The translations under genes and the position numbers were made by a program. Below the pieces are notes generated by a model, which was not told the origin of the DNA, ran no database searches, and saw only the letters and a program-made list of their open reading frames with translations. Positions 56,377 through 64,000 of a stretch of DNA of 64,000 bases are shown here, piece by piece (the first letter of the stretch is position 1; every line of letters starts with the position of its first letter). Where the stretch lies: positions 287,162,238 through 287,226,237 of the forward strand of contig CM051460.1 in NCBI GenBank assembly GCA_028095005.1, read 5' to 3'. The DNA is from Rhynchospora pubera (lineage: Eukaryota > Streptophyta > Magnoliopsida > Poales > Cyperaceae).

Positions 56377-59219
56377 ATGAGGTTGGAGAAGTTCATTAGT
56401 TTGTTCATTCTGATAGCAATAGGCGTGGGAAGTACGACCGCTACTACGACCCCCAATTACGAAGATGCCTTGTCAAAATCACTAGTGTTTTTTGAGGCCC
56501 AGAGGTCAGGCAAGTTGCCTCACACATCGAACTTGAGTTGGCGAGCTAGTTCAGGCCTCAATCATGGCTCACAAGAAAATGTAGGTTATCTCAACTTGAG
56601 AACTTGTCGAAATTTTGGTTTTACTCTGTTATCTTGTAATGTCTCAGAAAACATAATGCATAAAAAAGGGTCAAATGCGTTTATCAAATATAAATAATTA
56701 CTTATAATTAGTCAGAAATAACCCTAATTGTAATATTCAAGAGTGCTTCACATTCATTCATTGATTGTATTACCGTATGTACTGCCAGAAATGTTTCCTC
56801 GCGAAAAAGATTTGCACAGGGTGATATATATAAGTGAAATTGTACCATGACAAAATAGTTCCCCTTTTTAGACATCGATGAATTAATTTCTTCTTTCAAA
56901 TTACTTTTTATGTTCATATAAGGTGGATTTGACTGGTGGATATTATGATGCCGGAGACAATGTGAAGTTTGGGTTGCCAATGGCATTCACAACGACGATG
57001 CTAGCATGGAGTGTGATTGAGTTTGGGAAGAAAATGGGACATGATCTTCATAATGCAAGGGATGCTGTCAAGTGGGGATCTGATTATCTCCTAAAGGCCT
57101 CCTGCCACCTCCCTAATGCCCTCTATGTCCAGGTTCCTTTGATTTCCTTAAATTCAAAACATAAACTGTTTTGATTTTGATTTAGTACCCCAACTTAAAC
57201 CACTTAATCAATTTAAAAGAATTAATTAAATAAGACAAGTTTACTGGCTACACATGAAACTTTTTACTAAATTAAAGGTAGATTAATGACTTGCAATTTG
57301 AGGTTTACTACTTTGTTACTATTAAAAACTTCCTGTTCATATATATTGCCCTGCCGATGCTTTTAATTTAGTATTAGTTCGAGAACTAATTTGTAAAATG
57401 TATGACAAAGGTCAAACATATGAAGTGATATATATTTATTTATTCTGCAAAGAGAAGAAAATAAATAGGAACTTAAATTAAATATCAGGTTGGGAACCCT
57501 AACGACGATCATAAATGCTGGATGCGTGCAGAAGATGTGAAGACACCGCCACCAGTATACAAAGTGACCCCATCAAATCCTGGATCGGAAGTGGCTGGCG
57601 AAACTGCAGCTGCCCTGGCAGCAGCCTCAATTGTGTTTAGGGGCATCGACGCTCAGTACTCGAAGAAACTTGAGAATGCAGCTGTGAAGGCCTTCACATT
57701 TGCTGACAAATATAGAGGGAACTACAGCGAATCACTTTCATCTGCTGTTTGCCCATTTTATTGCTCTTATTCTGGTTTTCAAGTAATGATTGTCTCTCTA
57801 CACCATTAACAGTGTTAAAAATTCCCTCGTCTAATTTTCTGTTGATCCCCCCCCCCCTTACTCTTTTCTATTCATATCTTAGTATATAACTAAAAATAAA
57901 TATGTATAATTGAGTATATTGAGGTGTGGCATACTAGCTCATTAGGTCACCTGAATTTGGAATAAATCCCCTTGACATACTATTTTTTTGTAAAATTGAA
58001 GGATGAGCTGCTATGGGCAGCTGCATGGCTCCATAAGGCAACAAAAAACCCTTCTTACCTAAACTACGCAAAATCACTTGGATGCAATGCAGACTCGGAT
58101 TGCTTCAGCTGGGACAACAAGTATCCTGGTGCTCGAGTACTTCTAACTAAAGTATGTCACACTAAAATAAATAATAAGAAGAAATTAGAGTACACAATAT
58201 TTGACATGCTCAAAACACCTATGAATCACACGAGTAGAAACCCAAATTTGTAGTCTATTTTTTCATTTGGAAGTTCAGAATATGAATCAGACCATGAATG
58301 TGTTTGCTCTTAATTTTGAAATTAAGGATCTAAAAAATGAATATACAAATTAATAACCGGACATCAAATGGATAGAGAACCGATGATGCATTTATTTTTT
58401 TGTCATTTGATGTTTAGGAGCATCTTTTGGAAAAGAACCAAGGAGCTTCAGAATTTCGTGACCATGCCGAGAGATTTATGTGCAGTGTCTTACCGGGGTC
58501 CCCCTCGATGAGTGTGAAGTACACTCCGGGTGGCCTTCTTTACAAGATGACCGGAAGCAACTTGCAGTATGTGACAACATCAAGTTTCTTAATGTTGGTG
58601 TACTCGAAATATCTCCTGGTTTCGAAGCAAAGCTTCAAGTGTGGCGACATGAGTGTTGACCATCATCTCTTGAGACAAGTTGCCAAGAAGCAAGTATGTG
58701 CAATGACATATTGGTCTTTACTCCCTTAAGTTCCTCAGAAATTGGCTTTTAAATACAATTAAGGATATAATTAATGGTTATACTGTTTCATAAGTTAGTT
58801 AATTAACTTTTTTGATATTGTATACGGCACTAACAAGTGGTCTTAGCGCCTGCATTTTATTGAAATGTGTTCTTCTTTTCCTCATTTAGGTAGATTACAT
58901 CTTAGGAGTGAATCCTAAGGGGATGTCATATATGGTGGGGTACAGCAGCAACTTCCCGCGGAGGATTCATCATCGCGACTCGTCCATACCATGCACTAAC
59001 ATTTTATCAGGAGCAGTAAGCTGCGACGCCGGTTTCCAATATCTCCATTCAAGCGGGCCCAACCCTAATGTTCTAACTGGTGCAGTTGTAGGTGGTCCGG
59101 ACGAGAACGATAACTTTGCCGATGACCGAGAAAACTATGCACAGTCAGAACCTGCCACATATATCAATGCGCCATTGGTGGGCACATTGGCTTACATGGC
59201 CGCAAGCGTCCGGAATTAA
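56377..59219 (+). CDS. GH9 endo-1,4-beta-glucanase (secreted, class B type), 6 exons
   Basis: Hydrolyses beta-1,4-glucan in the cell wall. Exons 56377-56580, 56923-57132, 57489-57782, 58002-58151, 58418-58693 and 58890-59219 all join in phase 0 with GT-AG introns to give 487 aa, the usual length of secreted plant GH9 enzymes. A signal peptide covers about residues 1-22 (FISLFILIAIGVGS). Then the catalytic domain: GGYYDAGDNVKFG with Asp77 and Asp80; YCSYSGFQDELLW; MVGYSSNFPRRIHHR with the signature His at 405-406; and DDRENYAQSEPATYINAP with the acid Glu465. There is no membrane anchor (so not KORRIGAN-type) and no C-terminal carbohydrate-binding module (so not class C). All key residues are present. 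It lies 1.3 kb after TBCE on the same strand; no functional link is implied. Confidence 0.95.
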
Positions 59220-59522
59220 TCGAAAGGATTGTGGTTGCTGTCAATTGCTTGTAACTGTACTGGTTTCTTTTTAATTTCTGGTACAGAATAATAGAATGAA
59301 TTCCAATTATTTATTTACTTTATGTAAAATGCAAAAAAAAAATTATAATTGCTCCTATTTGTGTATTTTTTAAAGGAAATTTCTGTTTATTTTATAGCTA
59401 TATATATCCATGCACCAATGGAGGTTTCAAGTCGGTAAACCAACTCAACAATGAAAGCAATGCATGTATCAAATGTGGAGTCACGCATCCCAAAAATGTC
59501 CATTATGTTTAGATTATTTTTT

Positions 59523-59936
59523 GAGAAAGTTTAATATGCAATATAGTGCATAGGGCATTCCGTGCACCACGGTCTTTTTCGGAGATATTTTTGTAAATTG
59601 ACAAATCTAATTTAACCAATCTAATCTACATATTAAAATCTGATAGAAAATCAAATTTTACAATTTTTGATATTTTATTACTATTTTTTTCGAATTTTTT
59701 AAAACATGTCATTTTTGGAAATTTGTAAATAGTACAATATTCCAAAAATAGAATGTTTTAAAAAATTCGAAAAAATAGTAATAAAATCTCAAAAATTGTA
59801 AAATTTGATTTTCTATGAGATTTCAATATATAGATTAGATTGGTTAAATTAAATTTGTCAATTTACAATAATATTCCCGAAAAAGTCCGTGGTGCACGGA
59901 ATGCCCTATGCACTATAGTGCATATTAAAATTTCTC
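59523..59936. mobile_element. Foldback MULE-type MITE downstream of the glucanase
   Basis: 414 bp that fold almost end to end: arms of about 190 bp containing TAGTGCATAGGGCATTCCGT and its complement. A perfect 9-bp duplication TTATTTTTT flanks it (59514-59522, 59937-59945). No coding content. Confidence 0.82.
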
Positions 59937-59945
59937 TTATTTTTT

Positions 59946-61299
59946 TATATTTTTTTAATTTCTAAATTTTTATAATTTAAATTTAATTATTTATTAGATA
60001 AAATAAAAAATTGACAATCCATGCCAAAAAATCCAGAAAAATACATAAAAATTTAATATCTGTGTTTAGATTGTGAAAACCCGTAAAATTTTAAAATAAA
60101 ATTCAACTTTAAAATGGATAGTTAATTTCTGAAATAATTAAAATTATTAAAACTAATGACTGATCTGAAATTTAACAAGAAATTCTCAGAAATCATAAAT
60201 TGATCTAGTTGAAAAAAATATTAATTGTGAGTTAATGTAATTAATTAAAAATCTTCAAGCAAACAAATAAATACGATTAAAAGTCAAACCCAGTTAATTA
60301 GCGGATAATCAACTCTCATAAATTTAGAAGTCAATTTCGTTCGAATCCGATATAAGAATTAAATTTCGGCCATAAATAAGAATTTTTGTGAAAATTTATT
60401 ACTCAAATCTCTAGTTATGTTATAGAAATTCAAATAACTATTTTTATAAATTATTATGAGTTGAAATTTGTGTTAAAATCCAATTTTCACTGCTTGATCA
60501 AATCAATTCCTAGAAATCCCTAAATCTGGACTGTTGGATTGAGTTTAGAAAATTCTGAATTATCTGAGCTGTCCGATTCATCTCATCTCTTCTCTCTTAT
60601 ATCTCATCTCCTTCACCCGTTCCCCTCTTTTCCGTGTTTTCTCTCGTGTTTCACCAAATCCGAGAAATCCCTCGACTAATCCGCTCTTCTTTCCCTCTTT
60701 CACTCGCCTCTGGCAAAGCCCTCGACCCCACTCTCCTTGGCTCTCTCCCCAAGCCGCGCTCTCCCTCTCTCTGTCCCCCCTAGCAACACTCGACCCCACC
60801 TTTGTCTCCTCTCCATTCCGATCCTTTAAACCCCACACTCCCACAACAGCCCTGGTTTTCTCCTCTGATTTTCTCTCAATCCGAGAAATTCACCCTTGAC
60901 CCAAACCCTACCATCTCATCTCTTGCCCTCTCTCCCTCTGCCACCTCAGCATCTCAATTGCCCACACTCTCCATTTCCATCTCCTTTAAGTCACCCCTCT
61001 CCCCTCTCTCTCTTCAGACCCATTTCAAAGATAAGAACAGAATAGAGAAAGGAATAGAGTGAGAGAGAGAGAGGTGGAGGCTGTTGGACTGGAGTGCAGA
61101 CGGCGGCGATCGACGGGGCTAGGTGGTGGTGGTGCTGACAGTGGGGCGAGGTGGTGTGCTGTTGCTGTGCTGAACCATTTGCTCCATTTCCCTTCTCTGT
61201 TGGTAACCCCTTTTCCTTGGTCTTCGTTTCTGTGTGCTTGCTTGATTGTGTGCTTGACTGAGGCAATTTGATGACTAGTGTAATATGCTAATTGATTAA
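59946..61299 (+). other. Possible LTR fragment and CT-rich tract
   Basis: TGTGAAAACCCGTAAAATTT at about 60073 looks like the start of a Ty3-type LTR, and the CT-rich block at 60570-61030 resembles a leader. No second LTR, PBS or gag was found nearby. Frames at 60578-61271 are low-complexity. Confidence 0.35.
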
Positions 61300-61563
61300 T
61301 GTTGTACTAAACGTCTCTGGATTTGTCGATTGCAAAACAATATCATTTGGCATTTAACAATCTTCTTTGAGTTTTATAGGAAGAAGATACAATTTATGAG
61401 GACTTGGATAAAAGCTTTAAGAAAGATCAAGATCAAGTCATTAGAGAGCTTGTAGGCTAGTTTAGACTAGGATAGAAGCTATACTTTAGTCCTTATTTAT
61501 CCTTAAAATGGTCTAGATAGCGAAAAGCTCAATAAACCAGCAAAATCTTGTTTTCTGTGACCT

Positions 61564-62148
61564 AGCGTCGTACAACGCTAGATAGAGTTACACAACGCTA
61601 GAACAGCTAAATTCATACTTTTGTGAATCAACGTTGCACAACGCTATATAGAGTTAGGCAACGCTGAGTCACAACGTTGTACAACGCTCAGTAGAGTTGT
61701 ACAACGTTACAGTTAAAAACTTGGAAATTTTCCTGAGTACCATCGTGCAACGCCATATAGCGTTGCACAACGCCACAAAAATCCCAAGTTAGCTGTGTTG
61801 TTTTTACATGCAAAGTCTCTGAAGACGTTAGCCAACGTCTTTCAGCGTTGGGTAACGTTAGCGTTGTGTGACGGCATATAGAGTTGTACAACGCTCTGTT
61901 GAATCTGTCAGAGTTGTTCCTTTTGTCTCCCTTTAGCGTTGTGTAACGCCATTCAGTGGCAAGCAACGCTCTGACAATTTCCAACGGAATTGTCGGAGCT
62001 TTCCTTTGGTTTTACACTCCTGCGTTGTGCGACGGCAAATAGCGTTGCACAACGCTCTGACAGACCAACGGCTATATTAAAGAGCCGTTAGAATTTACAA
62101 CGGTCATATTCCAGCGTTGTATAACGCTATTCAGCGTTGTACAACGCT
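61564..62148 (+). repeat. Array of short GCGTTG...CAACGC palindromes in U3
   Basis: At least fifteen degenerate copies of CGTTGYNNAACG-type motifs, often paired and joined by CATATAG or CTATTCAG. They stop about 40 bp before the TATA box. Confidence 0.85.
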
Positions 62149-62188
62149 GTGGCCTGTTTTTTGCTGGGGAACTGCTCATTTCGAGCCC

Positions 62189-62198
62189 TATATATATC
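62189..62198 (+). promoter_or_regulatory. TATA box of the last copia LTR
   Basis: TATATATATC after GAGCCC, followed by a pyrimidine-rich start region. Confidence 0.6.
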
Positions 62199-62764
62199 CA
62201 CCCCTTGTTCTCTCTCTTAGTGTGACTTCATTTTGCAAAATTAGACCAGAATTGAGCCTTTGAGCACAGGGATACTCTCCCACTTGAGTTTTTCATAGCT
62301 AGACCATCTTGAGAGATTTAGTAGCCTCAAACACCACCGCCCCGACATTGTCGCTAGGTGTAGGTTGGAATAGGTTGAGAGCTCTTCTCCTTTGATGCCG
62401 TTGTGCCATTCGAGTTAGGCCGATCCGCCTCGAGTGTCCTTGTGACGAGGTGATTCGGTTCGAAGTTGTAGTCCCGTTCTTGTTGGAATTGAACGGAGCG
62501 CACCCTTTCGTGGTAGCGGAACTCCCGGAGACGTACGACTAAGGCTAGCTTCTTTTAGCGGGTCGGAACTCCGTAATCATACCGAGTGTTCAATTTCTCT
62601 CTCTCTTTTTCTCTTTATTATCTTGCTATACTTGAATTGCTTGTGTGCTTGCTTGTATTGGGTACCAATTGAATTGTGTTAGGGCAGTTCATACCAAATC
62701 GGTCCAAAATCTTAAATCGCTTCCGCTAAACCTTGATTAAGCCGCCTCCTTTGGGACAACAAAG

Positions 62765-62776
62765 TGGTATCAGAGC
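62765..62776 (+). other. Copia primer binding site
   Basis: TGGTATCAGAGC (initiator Met tRNA), three bases after the LTR end. Confidence 0.85.
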
Positions 62777-62817
62777 GGGAACCTCGATTAAGCTATTCTT
62801 AATCTCGATTTTCGGTC

Positions 62818-64000
62818 ATGGCGGCTCGGTTTGTAGAGAGACCGGATAAATTAGGCCAAAATTGTAGAAATTTCTCTTTTTGGAAGAGATGCATGGTGAA
62901 CTACCTCAATATCTTGGGATATTGGCATGTTGTAGAAAATCGGTATACCCCCGAACTTAAACCGAATTCGGTAGAATTGACCAAGAAGTCCCGTGATAAC
63001 CGAATGGACAATGATTGTGCGGTTAATGCCATATTAGCCTCGGTCCATGAATCAATTGGTGTGACCCTTAGTCGTTTTGATCTAGCACACGATATGTGGA
63101 TGGCTCTCCTCACCCGTTATGAGGGAAACTCTCAAATTAGGCACTCTAAATTGTATGAGTTGTACTCTCAATTTGAGAATTTTCACATAAAGGATGGTGA
63201 ATCCATTGAGGATATGTGCACTCGTCTTGTACAACTCCAAAATGAATTCACCGAAGGAGGTGAGCCCCTAACAAATGGCAAGATTGTAGGGAAGATGATG
63301 CGGGCTATGAGTGGACGGCACGAATGGGATGCTCACATCACGTCGCTTGAGACCATTATCCGGATGGACCATGCGTACACTCCGGAACAAATGTACACCG
63401 AGCTTCGATGTGTTGAGGAGAAGCTCAAGCAACTCGCCAAACTAGAGCCTCATCCAAGAACCTTAGCCATGACCTCCACAAGCAATCCCGCCTACACATC
63501 ATCATCTCGATCCTCTCATCGCCGATACCCACATCAAACACCATTAAACCTCTACGAGCTTGATGAGACAAAGCAAGAGGTGGTGATTGAGAAGATGTTT
63601 CGTGGGTTGCTCAAGCATGAGAAGAAGTTCAACAATGAGAGGTTAGCCAATGATGAACGGGAGTTGTGTTTTGTGTGCAATAAAAAGGGGCATTCAATGC
63701 ACAAGTGTCACAAGCTTTTCCCTCAAGTGCAAACCGACAAGCCAAAGCCTAAGCACAAGAAGGAAAAGAAGAAGGCTCAAGCCATGCATGCCTTGTGGGA
63801 TGTTGAATCCGAAACAAGCTCATCCGATTCGGATTCTCATGAGGTGTATGCTTTGGTGGCAAATGTGGAAGAGGTGGTATTCTCAACAGATGATATGGAC
63901 TATGACTTCGTGAAGGACATCCTCAATGAGTTCAATCAAGGGACAAGATTTGTTCATCCGCTACTTCAAGCGCGTAAGGCAACACCACCTCCATCTCCAC
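62818..64000 (+). CDS. Ty1/copia gag (start of gag-pol), cut by the window edge
   Basis: Open frame of 394 codons from ATG (MAARFVERPDKLGQNCRNF) to the end of the window without a stop, which is why a closed-ORF search misses it. The N-terminal two thirds are a gag of the UBN2/retrotran type (FSFWKRCMVNYLNILGYWHV, YELYSQFENFHIKDGESIED); then a CCHC zinc knuckle CFVCNKKGHSMHKCH at about residues 281-295, a Lys-rich stretch, and an acidic Ser-rich linker. It packages element RNA; pol should follow. It lies 42 bp after the PBS, the normal place. The intact frame suggests a fairly young copy. Confidence 0.88.
   Translation, partial: MAARFVERPDKLGQNCRNFSFWKRCMVNYLNILGYWHVVENRYTPELKPNSVELTKKSRDNRMDNDCAVNAILASVHESIGVTLSRFDLAHDMWMALLTRYEGNSQIRHSKLYELYSQFENFHIKDGESIEDMCTRLVQLQNEFTEGGEPLTNGKIVGKMMRAMSGRHEWDAHITSLETIIRMDHAYTPEQMYTELRCVEEKLKQLAKLEPHPRTLAMTSTSNPAYTSSSRSSHRRYPHQTPLNLYELDETKQEVVIEKMFRGLLKHEKKFNNERLANDERELCFVCNKKGHSMHKCHKLFPQVQTDKPKPKHKKEKKKAQAMHALWDVESETSSSDSDSHEVYALVANVEEVVFSTDDMDYDFVKDILNEFNQGTRFVHPLLQARKATPPPSP

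Larger units (their letters stand above)
61300..62761 (+). repeat. Candidate 5' LTR of a Ty1/copia element
   Basis: The right edge is firm: ACAACA directly before AAGTGGTATCAGAGC. The left edge (TGTTGTACTA at 61300) is chosen because TGTTG mirrors CAACA; the partner LTR lies outside the window. Confidence 0.5.

Noticed and set aside
60578..61271. 86- to 91-aa frames near 60.6-61.3 kb as genes
   Set aside because: Low-complexity Ser/Pro/Leu or Arg/Gly translations of CT-rich and GA-rich sequence on both strands.
62901..63113. 70-aa minus-strand frame and the 87-aa plus frame at 63650-63913
   Set aside because: Shadows of the open copia gag frame that starts at 62818.

Overview
The window is nuclear DNA of a flowering plant. 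It has spliced genes with GT-AG introns, plant LTR retrotransposon lineages (Athila, Ty1/copia, chromovirus-like), MULE, hAT and MITE transposons, and a plant mobile domain. It looks like a eudicot; I could not name the species. There is no bacterial, CRISPR, rRNA or tRNA content.

Layout. Positions 1-12 kb hold a small conserved host gene on the minus strand, with three coding exons that rejoin exactly in frame to 174 aa. It is split by a 9.6-kb non-coding LTR retrotransposon (LARD type, 1199-10796) that sits inside coding exon 1, 6 bp before the splice donor. The target duplication is perfect and the LTRs are nearly identical. Next come a MITE remnant and an Athila-type solo LTR (12315-13855, TSD CACTA).

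From 13949 to 43362 lies one giant Mutator-like element with long terminal inverted repeats and a perfect 9-bp TSD (GTATAAATC). It carries a plant mobile domain gene (40887-41787, one in-frame stop) and a captured exon of a PHOSPHO/pyrophosphatase-type HAD phosphatase (42184-42317), so it is Pack-MULE-like. It has been invaded by other elements: a rearranged Athila Ty3/gypsy element (15312-37613) with an intact gag-pol frame, an env-position ORF with one nonsense codon and LTRs in inverted orientation; inside the Athila LTR a Ty1/copia element (27910-37602) with near-identical LTRs but a decayed interior; a hAT deletion derivative (38892-40806); and two small MITEs. The Athila insertion is bordered by a 0.9-kb direct duplication of MULE sequence and an inverted fragment of the same MULE.

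The right part is gene space. It holds an intact 15-exon tubulin-folding cofactor E gene (46356-55039, 529 aa) and an intact 6-exon GH9 endo-1,4-beta-glucanase (56377-59219, 487 aa), with a SINE and a MITE in TBCE introns and a foldback MULE-type MITE after the glucanase. The window ends in a Ty1/copia element (candidate LTR 61300-62761, then an open gag frame to the edge).

The least ordinary signal is a family of short palindromic repeats in the Athila element. A 20-bp unit with core CTGGCG-GGT-CGCCAG occurs as small arrays in the LTRs, in untranslated spacers and, in frame, at each interdomain linker of the polyprotein. The arrays lie almost all in one orientation, and the internal ones often share a 3' tail. 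Unrelated short-palindrome arrays also occur in the MULE TIRs and in the U3 of the last copia element.
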